A stretch of DNA of 64,000 nucleotides, from NCBI RefSeq assembly GCF_036370855.1, contig NC_088108.1, forward strand, positions 9,447,448 through 9,511,447, given 5' to 3'. Numbering within the stretch: the stretch's first letter is position 1; each line of letters opens with the position of its first letter. Of the stretch, positions 25,858-60,029 are shown piece after piece. The DNA comes from Dromaius novaehollandiae (taxonomy: Eukaryota > Chordata > Aves > Casuariiformes > Dromaiidae). A program made the translations under genes and the position numbers. A model generated the notes under the pieces. The model saw nothing but the letters and a program-made list of their open reading frames with translations. It was not told the origin of the DNA and made no database searches.

Positions 25858-26120
25858 CATACTACGCGCCGGACCAGCCAAACCCCGCGTGCCCGGGGGC
25901 AGCGCCGCAGGCGCCCAGGGCCCCGCGGAGCCCGAGCGGCCGCCGGGCCAGGCCGGAGCGCGGGGCCCGTCCGGCAGGAGCGGCCCCGGGACGACAGCAG
26001 CAGCCCCGCGCCGGGCCGCGCCGGCCTCCCCCGCCCCCCGGCTCGGCCCGGCATCACGGCAGCCCCACGGGGCCGGGGGCCCGGCTGGGCCGGGCGGCGC
26101 CGCACTCACTTCTTGAACAT
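19770..26120 (-). CDS. MCTS1: MCTS1, DENR partner in translation re-initiation
   Basis: Six coding exons on the minus strand: 26110-26120, 25202-25354, 24385-24482, 23131-23264, 22018-22085 and 19770-19851. They join to 546 bases, which is 181 residues plus TGA, exactly the length of human MCTS1, and every junction is in phase. The protein binds DENR. The dimer acts at the 40S ribosomal subunit in re-initiation after short upstream frames and in recycling of tRNA and 40S. Exon 1 encodes only MFKK. The N-terminal domain runs to about residue 90 and includes [20 protein letters not shown]. The PUA RNA-binding domain (about 92-171) includes [20 protein letters not shown] and [19 protein letters not shown]. 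The C-terminus is GLWHMKTYK. Substitutions relative to human are few and conservative. Introns 1, 2, 3 and 5 begin GT and end AG with ordinary signals. Intron 4 is U12-type (separate entry). A decayed copy of the last exon lies about 10.6 kb away. Confidence 0.97.
22086..23130 (-). other. MCTS1: MCTS1 intron 4, U12-type GT-AG
   Basis: On the minus strand the donor reads GTATCCTTT from 23130, a full match to the minor-spliceosome 5' consensus RTATCCTTT. The branch region TTCCTTAGC (22098-22106) is close to the U12 consensus TTCCTTRAY, and its A at 22100 is 14 bases from the intron end at 22086. That is the short spacing typical of this class. There is no long pyrimidine tract next to the acceptor. 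The phase-0 junction is fixed by the protein reading DTVV|AIMAEG. Confidence 0.85.
25528..25560 (+). repeat. G15 run and G-rich tract in MCTS1 intron 1
   Basis: Fifteen consecutive G are followed by more G blocks (CGCGGGGGGAGGGCAGGG). The tract has several G3+ runs and could form a G-quadruplex on the plus strand, which is C-rich in the MCTS1 pre-mRNA sense. Run length is likely to vary or be mis-assembled. Confidence 0.85.
25828..25856 (+). repeat. A29 homopolymer at the edge of the MCTS1 CpG island
   Basis: Twenty-nine consecutive A lie in MCTS1 intron 1 (a T tract in the gene's sense), right where AT-rich DNA changes to the CpG island. No upstream processed-gene or LINE body is recognisable next to it, so it may be a simple expansion and not a retrotransposon tail. 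Confidence 0.85.
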
Positions 26121-26560
26121 CCTGGGGGCGGCGGGGGCCGGGCGGGCGGGGCGGGCGGGGGACTGGGGCCCGGCGGGCGGCGGCGCGGGCAGCCACGGCT
26201 CCTCGCACGAGGCTCCCGTCCCGACCCTCCCCTCCGCGCCAGCCGGAAGCGCCACGCGCTTTACGGCCTGTCGCGCCGCACCATAACAACGCGACGCGCG
26301 CAGCCTCACCGGAGCGGCCGGCAGCGCGGCGGGGACTACAGCTCCCAGGAGCCCGCGCGGCGCCCCCGCGCCTGCGCCCCGCCCCGCGCCTGCGCGGAGC
26401 CCACTCCCCGCGCGCCCAACGGCCGCCGCCTTCCGCCCCGCGGCGGTGCCGAGCCAGCCGTGCGGTAAAGGCCCGCCCCAGTTGGCACCACGCCTGCGCA
26501 CCGCCGCCCCGGGCAGGGCGGCTTGTGGCTGTGCGGCTGCCGGCTCGGGAGCTGGTTCCA
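25865..26560 (-). promoter_or_regulatory. MCTS1: CpG-island promoter of MCTS1
   Basis: The segment is dense in CpG and contains exon 1, whose ATG lies at 26118-26120. A ZNF143-type motif ACTACAGCTCCCAGGAG lies at 26335-26351. NRF1-like GCGCCTGCGC boxes lie at 26368-26377 and 26386-26395, with CGCCTGCGCA at 26491-26500. GC boxes are numerous. This fits a TATA-less housekeeping promoter starting the minus-strand transcript at about 26150-26350. Long open frames on both strands here come from the absence of AT-rich stop codons and are not counted as genes. Confidence 0.8.
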
Positions 26561-29500
26561 GTCGGACACGAGCCGATGTAATCCCCCAGCCCCATTTTCC
26601 GCTGGACACGCTCCTGCGGGCACCAGAGCAGCTGTAGGCAACGTGATGGCAAGCAGCAGTGTTAAGTGGCCGCTGCTATCTAAGCCAGTCCTACTGCCGG
26701 AAAAGTGTGTGTGAAAGAGTGGACCGAGTGGCTGAAAACAGGCTGGTGTATGCATGCATGCATACCTATGATACACACAGTAATCAAGAGGAGCCTTTGA
26801 AGAGTAGGCTTGACCTTAATAGGAAATTCAGGGAATTCCACTTCCCAAATCCCTCCCCGTGCCTTCGTTGTGGCCTCGGCTTCCATCCTCTGCGCCTCAG
26901 CTCACGGCCCTCACTCACCAGACCCTCTCTGCGCCTCAGGTGGTGTAAAACGCCCTCCGGAGGAGCTCAGGCTCTGCAGGAGCCGCAGGCGTTAAGTACT
27001 TGCACCAAAAAAGCTGAGTAAAGACAAAATTCCAGCACGTGATTTTTAGGAGATGAAACTCAAAAGCTCGGAGAGACTAACAGTAGGAGCTCGTGAAATT
27101 CACACCAGACACACTGGCACCCCGGAGTTGCCTCCATTTATCTACCACATTCTTCTGACCAGAAAAGCCTGTCTGCATAGTTTTCACTATGACACAACTA
27201 CTTTAAAACTCAGCAGATGCCTAATAGCCAATGAGTATCAGAGGGAAACATTTTATTGTGATTTCTCATTGCTGGTCAGTGCAATGTTAAAACATTCACA
27301 TTTACCAGTAAGCTGCACAGTTCAGATAATCACATAAAGGCGTATACGAAAGGGCAATTTAACCTAATCTCTGTCTCTGCCAAAATGAGATTGGTTCCCG
27401 CATTGAACCATCAGTGCTTTTTTCTACCTAAATGAATTTAAAAAACAGAGAAAACTTCCAGTCAGCTACATTAGACCAACAGACTCTTAAAAGGAAATAG
27501 TACAAATCCTTTTTCCTGGCACCATATTCACACCTAAACTACTCTGCCTCCTTCGCAGTTTTGTAAGAACTATTGCATTCCACTTTGCAAATCTGTTCCG
27601 CGGCAGTTTACGTTACCTAACCGAGGCTGCCACCCCGTGCTCTCCTCACCCCAACACGTTCTCCCAGGCCCTCATGATAAACTAGCTGAAGGACCTGATT
27701 TACCCCAGAACTAAAATTAACCCTATCCCCCCTCAAATAAAAGGGTTTCCAGCTAGATCAGCCCAGGGAACAGGCTCAGAGCGCTACACCTCCCAAGCAT
27801 TGCTGCTGCCGCACAGGATACGATGAACACTTGAGCAGGGCCGCAGAGGAGCCCACACCTAGACAGGCTCCAGCCATCTCGCAGCTGCGCCCTCGTTTAT
27901 CTCATAACCTCATCGGTTCTAGTTTGTTGTTTCTGGTCTAACCACACGAGAGTCAGACCCCTACTTTCTTTCAAACATCATTCCCCTTAGCATTTTGATC
28001 ATTTTTATTGCTCCCCTCTGAGCCTTTCCACTTTTGCAGAGCCATTATCCATCCCCAGGATGGCTGCAGCGCCCTGGCACCTCAGCTCAGCACGCGGCGC
28101 TGCCAAGGCTGCGCAGGAAACAAACCTGGACGCTCTCCTCGCAGCATCCGTGCTGTGGGACTACCAGGAGCTACAGCAGTAAAGCTATTTTTGTTTTTCA
28201 AGACAGCAAGATACAACCTGACTTCAAACGTGCCATTGTCCTATTAAGAAACTATTTTTACACAGTCACTTTTGAAAGTAAAATCATGTTTCTAAAAAGA
28301 AGTACCTGATTTTTTGCAAAAGGGAATCTCAGCTCAAACATGCCACTTAAATGGGTAAAATTGTTTGTTATACATTTTATACACATATTAAAATAACAAT
28401 AATACTTAGTCAAGATAGTATGAATTAAAAATACATTTTCAAAAAGTCACTCTCCCCCAAGGGCAAATGTATTTTCTAAAAGTTTAAAAAGTTCCCTCGC
28501 AAACACATTCTCTAACTGCTGTAGATGTGTACCTGCCTCTGATGCAAGAGCCATGCACTGGATGGACTGATCTGATATTACTGCTCTCATGTTCCTGATT
28601 CCAACAACAGAATTTTGTTCTAAACTACAAAACTGCTACAGAGGATAGACTTCAACTTTAAAAACAAACTAATTTCTTAAAACTGTCAAACCATTTTAAA
28701 GTATTCAAATTGATCAAAGATACTTTGCTTGTAGTTTTTTAAAGCACATGTAAAAACCTACTTTTGTCAGAACATGAAGAAAGATACCGGATGGAGCAAG
28801 AATTCATCTCATTTTAAGATCTTTGGCATGCCCTTCTGTCATATTGCACAACAGTGTCTTTATTTTGCTTTCACAAGAACAACTTGCTCATTATTTGCAG
28901 GCATAGCACTGTTTTCTCAGGTATTGCACCACTTTTTGTAAAAAAAAAAAAAAAACCTTCAAAAGAGAAAGGAAGAGTTAATAACTACTATTATTTAAAC
29001 ACAAAATATATTTAACAGGAAAAAAATGCAGGCACCTTCAAAATAGCGAAGCAGAAGTTATTCTTCCCCAGTTTGAGAACAGGAAACAAGGTCCTATCTC
29101 CAGGATTGTGAAAGAGGTGTGTTTGTTGTCAAACAGTGGGTACTGGGGCCAGTCAGGAAACCTGTCAGAGGATAAGGTGACGGTGCCATGTGCCATCCTT
29201 CGGGGTGGAGGAGAAGCAGAACAAACCCGGCTTCCATGAAGATCTCAACCGCCAAACAGAGAAATGGGTTCTGGTGCAGACAATTATGCTTTACAGGGTT
29301 TATTGTGGATAATAATGAAATTGTATAATTGTGAATAATAATGAAAACCATAGATAGGGGATTTTATCATATTGCTCTTTATCTCCTTGAAGAGCAAACA
29401 TGCATGATTTTGTTCTTCATGCAGCGAACTGCAAGAGCAGCCTACATATGGGCCACAATTCTATTTCCTTTGAGAGTAATGGGAACTATCACTGACATAA

Positions 29501-31680
29501 AGGGGAGGGAGGAAAGGACAAAAAAGATCAGGTAATCATTTTGCTAAGTGCTACACAAAAGGAAATCAATCAAGGATGTCAATCTTGATATTATATAATT
29601 AATTAAAACCTAGCAATTAAGAACAATAGTAGCCATAAAAAATAAAATTGTGCTTTTATAAACAGTAAAATTATTCAAATTGTAAAATACAGAGTTAGGA
29701 ACACATTAATATTAAAAAAACAGGAAAGGAAAGAACTGTAGCATTATACAAATATTCAAGCATTTAACTTTAAAATACTCTTACTTCGTAGCATCACTTA
29801 AAATAGTAAGCTACAATCAAGGATCCAATTTTAACTGAAGCACAGTAACATTGCTCATGCTCAGGTTAGAAAGTGAGAGGGAAAATTTGTCACACCGACA
29901 AACTATTCCATACATTTTTTGTGTTCCTCAGAATACCTTTTTTAATAATACTTTGCCAAGTTAACTCTCACATACAATATTAGAAACCTAAGGCAAAATC
30001 TCTTACCCTCATAAAGGGTACCCTCATAATAAATGGCATGTCACTGAAACCATCTGAAAAATTGGTTTCACACAAGCAGAAAACAGCAAGATCAGCTCAT
30101 AATTCAGAAAAATAATGCTTTTTTCAACCTGGAAGCTCTCATCTCCTTTCTTCCGGAAGCTGAATTCATCTGGCTCACTGACTCCCTTCAGAGCAGAGCT
30201 AATCTCCAGTTTGGTCTCCACACCTCCATCTTCTCTTCCAAACACCCAGGCTTTTTGTTGGTGTAGCTGCACAGACTTCAAGGCTAGCTAACTCCTTGCC
30301 CAATATAAACTTGCTTGCATAAAGAATTTGTGAAGAAGATCCTGAGCCCTTAGACTGAAATTTTGTAAGCCAGCTCTCATTGCTACTGAGCCTCACCACC
30401 AAAAAGCTGGGCACCGTTGCTCTGGTTGCACAGTCACTTCTAAGTAACAATTTTAAAAGCATGATACCTGGATAAGACTGGCAAAGCAACTGGGACATCT
30501 AGTAAATAGATCGACAACCCCTCCTGCTCCTAGAGAGATCACCTGGCAGGATCATATTCCAAGTACAAAGGATTCAGAATTTTCCCTCTCCTCCATCTGT
30601 TTCAGTGGGAAAATGGTGAAATCCATTGCACCCAGCTTCCCCTCCGTCTCCAGGACTGTCCCTCCTCTTCCCCCTCCCTCCAGGACACCCCAGACCACGA
30701 TGGGTTAGGAGCTACGGAGCCGTGCGTGCTCGCTGGCGGGACACAGCGCCCGAGGAGCTGACTGCTGCCGAGCTGAACGATGAGGAAAGGACAACCCTAC
30801 TGCTTCTCCAGCAAAGGGGACACCTCCTCCCATCTCCTCTTTTATACTCAGTTTCACAAATCATGAATCTGGAGAAATCTAAGCTATGATCTCTACACCT
30901 TTGACTTAATTTGGCTTGAGTAAACGACAATTACTGAGAAGAGAGGAAAACCTGACGGCATACTCATTAAAGCTTTGTTTATTTAGCAAACCCATTTACT
31001 TCTATTATACATGATTTGGAATGTAACCTCATGACTGCTTTTGCAACTATATAACTTTTTCTGCATCCAGTCAGGAACAAACTAATGTATTTTTTTTAAT
31101 CTGGAAAAAACATTTTTCTACACAACATTATGATTAGGTTTCAGGCTGTAGGAGCTGTCTGAGAGTTACTCAGACACAAAACATGCTCCAGAAAAACCTC
31201 AGGAAAATTACATTCATATCTGTACGAACCACGGTTTCTGTCAAGACAAGTTAGCCTATCTTCTTCTATCAAAATCACCCCTGCCAAGAGCCTTCCCCTG
31301 AAGAGCTCCTGTCGGAGAGGCAGGTGTAAACTCTCAGCAGAAGTCCTTTGAGAGTCGCTCCTGGAACAAAATCTCATAGCTTGTGTTGTTACTTTCTCTG
31401 CAGCTATTTCTCAGCTCCGGCTGAACCATAACAGTATTCTTGGAGAGTTCATGTTTTCTTTGATAACAGAAAAACACCAGCATCACAAACAGCCACTGAC
31501 AGGTCACAGTTTCTATTTTTGCTTCCAAGGTTTCTTTTTTTTTAAGTGCTAAGCTTCAGCCCAATGCAAGTCCATGTGCGTTAAACACATTTGAAAAGCA
31601 GCGCGATATTAAATAATTACATTGTTTATAAAAATGAAGACAAAAAAACCCTCCTTTCCCAAAAGGAGCCAACAGACAAA
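26561..31680. other. Head-to-head spacer between MCTS1 and CUL4B
   Basis: The two promoters point away from each other across about 5 kb. The spacer holds a (GCAT)n tract at about 26752, an old CR1-like fragment near 27.97-28.05 kb, A14 at about 28940, and a short GC-rich patch at about 30625-30790. I found no exon chain with coding support. Confidence 0.6.
27970..28050 (+). repeat. Ancient CR1-clade LINE 3' fragment
   Basis: The segment CCTTAGCATTTTGATCATTT followed by TTATTGCTCCCCTCTGAGCC resembles the conserved 3' block of old CR1/L3-clade LINEs. In those elements a 'tgatcatttt tgttgccctcctctgga' phrase is followed by a 'ctttccaa' block. It is highly diverged, identified by eye, and only the core is recognisable. 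Confidence 0.45.
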
Positions 31681-31689
31681 ACCCTTAAC

Positions 31690-32900
31690 CAGCAGAGCGC
31701 GCTCCGAACAGGCCGCCCGAGGGCACCCGGCCCTTGGCGCCGGTTAACGGCAGCCTCGCAGCGAGGCGCCCCAGGCGCAGGCCAGCCCGGCCGGCCGAAA
31801 AGGGAGCCCGGCCGCCCGCTCCGCCCCAGCTGCCGCGCGCCGGCCGCTCCCCTGGGGGGCGAGGGAGGGGCCCGAATTCGCGGCTCCGCGGCGCCCCCGC
31901 CCGCGGGGAAGGCGGCCCCGGCCCGGCCGCCACCGGCAGCGCCGCCTCCGGGGCCGGGCGGGCGGTACGGGGGCTGACGAGGGCCAAGCCGCGCCCCGGC
32001 CCCCGGCGCCGCGCGCGAGCGAGAGCCCCGCCCCCACGCTCCCGCCACGCGGAGGGCCGAGGCCACACCCCCTTCCGCACGACGCACCTCACGCCGGCGC
32101 GTGCGGGGGTAACGAGCGCGCCCGTCACCGGCTGCCGGCAACCATGATTACTTCCGGTAGGTCAGAGGGTAGCGGAAAGGAGCGGGGGGAGGTGGCTTCA
32201 CCCGCGGCCGCCGGCGGCAGTGGGGCGCGCGGAGAGGGCGGCGCGGCGCGGCTCGGTGGCGCGGCCGGGCGGCGCGGAGGGGCCTGCCGCCGCCGCGGGG
32301 CCCCCGGCCGCGTTTCCGGGCGGCCGCGCCCCAGCATGCCTGGCGACCGGATGTGCCGCCATCTTTAGGCTCCCTCTCCGCCTAGTATTGACAATAACAA
32401 GCCCGGGCCGGGCCGTCCCCGCGGGAGCGCGAGCGGCCAGAGCGGCGCGGGGCCGGCGCGGGCGGCGGGCGGGGCGCGGGCCCGGGGCTGGAGCCGAGGC
32501 GTGCGGCAGCCGCGCTCGGCCCTCCCCGCTGCTGTTCGGCGGAGACGCGGCGGCCGGAGCCGGCGGGGAGCGGACAGAGCGTGCGGGGGAGCGGCGGCGG
32601 CGGCGGGGAGACCCAGGCCGCGGAGAGGAGAGCGGCCGGGAGCTGGGGGTGGAGAGGCCGGAGCGGAGCCGCTCCTTGAGACAGGCGTGAAGGCAGAGAC
32701 GAGCCCCGGGCAGAGTCACTGTAATAAGGAAAAGGGAAGGAAAGGCGATAAAGCGATTCCTCCGCAGGAGAAGAAAGCGAAGGAGAGGGAATTTGGAGAG
32801 ACTCCGCTCGTAAAAGGGGGAGAGAAAAAGGAGTTGAAAGAGTCCCCCGAGAGACAGCAAACGGAGACCGACTCTGAAACTCTCTCTCTGCCTCTGTCAC
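31690..32900 (+). promoter_or_regulatory. CUL4B: CpG-island promoter and 5'UTR of CUL4B
   Basis: GC- and CpG-rich DNA runs from about 31690 to about 32690 and is followed by a purine-rich leader up to the start codon. A YY1-type motif GCCGCCATCTT lies at 32355-32365 and a CTTCCGG ETS motif at about 32152-32158. The transcription start is inferred near 32.15-32.45 kb, which leaves a 5'UTR of roughly 500-800 bases if unspliced. Overlapping open frames on both strands here reflect base composition. Confidence 0.75.
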
Positions 32901-32946
32901 ACCACAAGGATTTGATGCCCCTCAGCCTGTTCACTTCTGTGTGTTC

Positions 32947-55192
<22,246 letters not shown>

Positions 55193-58100
55193 ACATATGT
55201 TGGCCTTTGTTTTACTGCACACTTGGTGTCATACGCAATTGCCAGTGGATAAACTAGCCTGTTGATCCCATTAATTGACTTTTTATACTACCGATGACTG
55301 AATGAAAGCAGTGTAATGGAAAAGTATAGTAGAGTGGACTTCTTTCAGTGGTTAACATGCCCATTTAAAGAGTACTATTTACATTTTAAGAAGAATGCTG
55401 TTGAACTCTTTGCATGTTATTTAGTAAGATGTGCAGAAGGCTGCAAGAAAGTACCTGGTCTTCGTGATTCCATTTGTCTCTGGGTCTGAAGAGGAGTCCC
55501 CTGATACATGACAGATGTCTTTCACACCTTTAAACAGAAACAGAAGGTTACTTAATATAAGAAAATAGCCTTTAAAATGCTTAAACTGCATGCAAACTTT
55601 TAATTTACTGTACAGAATGCATTTCAGTTAGCAACATACCATTGGTTTGGCTGATACCCACACTTGAATTTTCCCCTTGAGGGAGGGAAAATGGGGAATA
55701 AGTTAAGCTATGCTTATGATCTAGTGGAATATATTCTTGGTCACAATTAAGACAGAATGGTACCAATATAAAATGATGTATAAAGTTTGCAGTGTGGGCA
55801 TATATATTATATATACAAACACCATTCTTAAATAACTGCTACAACAAAACAGGTTCAGATTTATATTTATATGGCTTGCCTATAAAACTTAGTGTTCACC
55901 TTTGGGAATTTTAAGCATAAAACAGCCATAATGGAAAAAGTGACTTTTTTTACTAGTCATGGGTAGGAGGCCTTCACCTCTTGGCAGCAATACTCTACAA
56001 AAGAGAATCTATTTGAAGATACTTATGAAAAGCCACACTGTTCTTTTGGTAAAGCTGTAAGAACAAAAATTGCAAATGGATTTTAATACTTGTTTTGCTT
56101 TGCAACATTCTAAACTTGAACTAACCTCAAGGTTTAGACAGGGCAGCTCTTAATAAGACTGCCCTGCTTTGGATTGCTTTAACTTAAAGCTTTAAGAACT
56201 CAGCCCTAGATGTGGCAGGCCTCCTAGAACCCAAAAGCCTACCTCTCATATAGAAAGATAGTTAAGTATTGCTACAAGGCATCTAGAAGCTATTTCCTTA
56301 GATGACCAGAGAGCATTCTTTGTATCTTTATAAAACATGGGAGAACAAGTCACTTGAACGTAGAGCTTTGTTTCAATAGAATGGATTTTTATTGCTATAG
56401 TAGTGTATGCCAGGAATATGGGGGGGAGGGGGAGAAGATGTATTAGCAGAAAATGTAACTCCTCCACATAAGTTCTTCCTTACCCAGCCAAGCTTTAGAC
56501 CTACCATCAGCTGTGTTGCAGAGCACAATGAAAACCTCATCCGCTTTCAGGCACTGATAGTCCTGGGGAATACCAGATATTTCTTGAAAGCAAGATGTTA
56601 CTTTTGTTTAAAGGCAGTGTAACTTAACTCCTTACAATCTATAACTTTTATCACTGTGATCCCATATTCAGGGGGGTGTGTGTGTGTGAGAGGGGGAGAG
56701 AGTGTGTGTGTGTATTTATATATATATTGTATCTGATGTAGCCCATCCTTACTGCTTTTTTGATCCACTGTTTAATTTCATATTTACTTCAGCTGTGTTT
56801 TATCTCAAGCTCTTCTATATACAGTCCTCAGTTGACAGTTGAAGTAGAATTCCTACTAAATTAATTTTTGCCATCCTCTAACTGTCATACAGCTTGTGAA
56901 ATGATCTGTAGAAAATCTACCTATCCCTTGACACTATTGCAGCATAATCACTGGTAGACATCCAGGACCACCCTTGCCTCTGTAAGAAAAATGCTAACAA
57001 TAGAATTTTGGTAAGAAACTTGGACACTGCTCCTGCAAACAGAGGCAGATCTTTAAGGATTAGTTCAAATAGAGATCCACTGGGGAGGAAAGAATTCCTT
57101 TTAAAAAAAAAAAAAAAAGCCTTCTGTATTTTGCAGTCAATGTTCCTTTTTCTTGTATGTGTGTTGTACCTTTAGCCAATAAAAGATTACTTTTAAAAAG
57201 GGGTTTTGGAGAAGGAGCATAAAACTTAACTCCTTGGGAGGCAGGAGATGACAAAAATCAATACTGAGCTGGTTCCATTCAGTCTGTTACAGCAAATAAC
57301 TTGAATATCACCATGTATTTAAAAAATGGTAACAAAGTTTTAAAAAAAAGTAAAGTTAGAAAAAAAAAAAGCAAAAGTAAAATCCTCCCTTGTTAGACAA
57401 GTGTGTTGCATTCAGTCAAAGTCCAAAGGCTTATTTAATTATCACATCTATTCAGTAACTTAATTGCAGAAACTTTAATATAGAAGATCTTATCAGACTT
57501 CAAGATCTGAGGCAGAACCTAAGCATTTTGTTGGCAATCTAGTTAAAGCAACCCAAAGAATGGACTTTGAGAATATTGGCTAGGTTGAGAGAAGGGGTGA
57601 GGGGGGGAGGGAAGAAGGCCTTTTGTTCTTGTATGTTCATGGCTTTTCCCCAAGAACTTGTTCATCTCTTCTGCTAAGGTCTCGCTCATTCCTGGTTAAT
57701 GACAAAGCTGCAGCCAAGATTATTGTCCAGCCGTACAACTCTGCAACTCTTTGCTGGGATCATGTGCCTGCCTATTGAGCCATATATATCTCTATATAAA
57801 AAATAAATAAAAGTGGGCTTGGACTACAACTCATCTGGCTATAATGCAGCTTGTCTGTTTGGCCACACATTTTTAATCTTGACTCTTGCATGCAGTTTAT
57901 AGCACCTTGTTCATAAGAAATTGCAGTTTATTCTTAGAAATATATATTTTAGGTTTTTTAATCTTTATACCCATAAATGGACTATTTTTTTGTCTTGGCT
58001 GGTTTAAAAAGTGACCATTTTGTTTAAATGCTGTAATTGCAAATGTGTTGTAAACATTGTTTTGTTCTATAGTTTACACAAAGGTGCCAAAGTAAATAGT

Positions 58101-58720
58101 TAATAAAAAAAAAAAAAAAGCAAATTGTTAAGTTGCTTTAGCTGTGGTTCATATTTTGGTCTCTGCTCTTTTTTTTTTTTTTTTTCAGTTAGTCTTGTTT
58201 TTTTCTAAACATATCATTTGCCCTAATGCTTTCTTAAAAAAAAAAAAAAATGCATCTGAAGAAATGTTCAAATACCACTTTGTTTTTAGTGATTTCGTAT
58301 AGTAGGAAGAATATTTTCTTTGAAAAGTTACACTAAAATTGTAAGAGTACAGCAGCATTCAAAAATGTAATATACTTTTTGTATAAGAATCCTTCAGAGT
58401 ATGTCTGGAGTAGGGGGGGAACCAACCCTGTTACTTTTCAGAAGCCTCTTCACTCGGCTACCAGAATATAAAATTGTGCTTTTTCACTGCATCAAAAAGT
58501 TATAGTTTATGCAGACTTGCAAACAGGGCATGTGTCACCATTGCATCCTTTGATGCAAAAAGCAAAACCTTTTTAATGTTTCATAACAAGTCTGATATGG
58601 GTACAGAGAGTCTTTCTTAAGTTGGTAAATAATGTAAATACATGTCCTTTCAAAGAGTGAGTCTGTTATCTAGGTATTTTGTGTCATTTAATAAATATTA
58701 AACAGTTTTGTGTTGATAAA
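55193..58720 (+). other. CUL4B: CUL4B 3'UTR with several poly(A) signals
   Basis: AT-rich sequence follows the stop with AATAAA hexamers at 57178-57183, 57802-57811 (two overlapping), 58102-58107 and 58690-58695. The last is followed by a GT-rich stretch (TTTTGTGTTG, then CGTGTGTA) typical of a cleavage region. Transcripts with 3'UTRs of about 2.0 to 3.5 kb are therefore likely. The hexamer at 58102 is followed directly by a genomic A run, so cDNA ends mapped there may be internal priming. The region also has A and T homopolymers (57103, 58171, 58237) and a (GT)n/(TA)n patch at 56673-56727. Confidence 0.7.
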
Positions 58721-59224
58721 CTCGTGTGTAAAATGCCTTCTTACTCAAATTTCTGTATGTTGGGCTTACTAATGTTTGTGGCTTCCTTAAAATCTTTAGC
58801 GTGTGCTTTCATAGCAAAATACCTGTTTGCTACTTAAATATAATAATGAGTAGTTCCTTTTTCATTCAGTCATTAAAATCCCTCAAGTTTTTTAAGTGGC
58901 TTCCATTCCTGAATCGTTTTTTTACTAAGTTTTATAGAAGGCAATTAGAGGAGGAGGAAATGAGCTTCCAGAAGGATTGATTCCAACCTTGCAAACTTTG
59001 AATGAGGATTAGAACATGCAGAAGTGCCAGAAATCTTTTATAAATACCAAAGCTGGTGGCTTATTGCTGCTACTGGCGGGTACTTGCCTGGTATGTGAGT
59101 GGCCTGAACAGGAGACAGCACTACTGGTTGTTTGCCAGTACACTAGTAACTTTGTAATTATTCTGTTACAATCATTAAAGTACAAAGGATAGGGCTCATC
59201 AAGTAACTTGCTTGTTATTGATGA

Positions 59225-59450
59225 TGGCTCTACACACCCACAAATCCATGGGCCCTGAGGCGATGCACCCACGAGTGCTGAGGGAGCTGGTGGATGTTAT
59301 TGCTAGGCCGCTCTGTCATCTTTGAAAGGTCATGGAGAACAGGAGAGGTGTCTGAGGACTGGAAGAAAGCCAGTGTCACTCTAGTCTTCAAAAAGGGCAA
59401 GAAGTAGGACCCAGGAAACTACAGGCCAGTCAGCCTCACCACCTGCCTAG
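59225..59450 (+). mobile_element. CR1 LINE fragment, reverse-transcriptase region of ORF2
   Basis: Plus-strand translation in shifting frames gives phrases typical of avian CR1 ORF2. Examples are a 'GP-G-HPRVLREL-DVIARPL' part, a 'ERSWRTGEV-EDWKKASVT-VFKKGKK' part and 'DPG-NYRPVSLT'. This is the linker just before and into the start of the reverse-transcriptase domain. A 2-base deletion near 59312 shifts the frame and a TAG stop replaces Glu in GKKE at 59406. It is a dead, 5'- and 3'-truncated copy, but at base level it is still close to the consensus I remember. Homology ends abruptly at about 59445. Confidence 0.85.
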
Positions 59451-60012
59451 AGTGGGAGTGCTGAGGGCTTGCAGTGGAGGTGTGAGGGGGAGAGTGTCTT
59501 GGTTTTGCTTTCTAAGTACCTGAGAGATGGTCTGGAAAGACTGATAGCTGTGGCAAAGCAAGTGCTGATTCCTCCTAATGAGCTCTACTGAAGACTTGCA
59601 TGTGCTGCAGGGAGGCTGACCTTGCACAACACTGCTATAATCATAAAATGTTCCTTGTGCATGGTGTTTTGGAACAGCTCCAATGAATGTCTTCCACTAA
59701 TATTGTTGCCCAGATGTTTTTTCCATGTTACAGCTTTGAGACCTCTAAATGCACAGGACGTTTTCTTCACTAACAGTTTTTACTTAATGAGAATATTCCC
59801 TTTCCAACTTCCTATATTCTCTGAAATCCTACAGAATTTTGTTGGGGAAAAAAAATCCTACAGAAACAGGTATTTGGAGATAGAAAATTATCAATCTACA
59901 CTATTTCTCTAGGAAAATACCACAGAGCAGTAAATACTTATTTCTGTTACTGTATGGAGTACTGTATGCCTTACAATACTTCATCCTCACTCCGAGAGAA
60001 AGATGGTAGCTT

Positions 60013-60029
60013 CCCCCCCCCCCCCCCCC
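60013..60029 (+). repeat. C17 homopolymer
   Basis: Seventeen C in a row lie in intergenic DNA. Length is probably polymorphic or uncertain. A similar C14 run lies at 24809-24822 in MCTS1 intron 2. Confidence 0.85.

Noticed and set aside
25692-26652. Frames up to 280 codons over the MCTS1 CpG island
   Set aside because: Ala/Arg/Gly/Pro-rich compositional artefacts. Only the 11-base MFKK exon at 26110-26120 is supported.
32941-32946. CUL4B start extended two codons upstream to a GTG
   Set aside because: Family N-termini begin MFPTGF at the ATG at 32947. There is no reason to use a GTG start in a vertebrate gene here.
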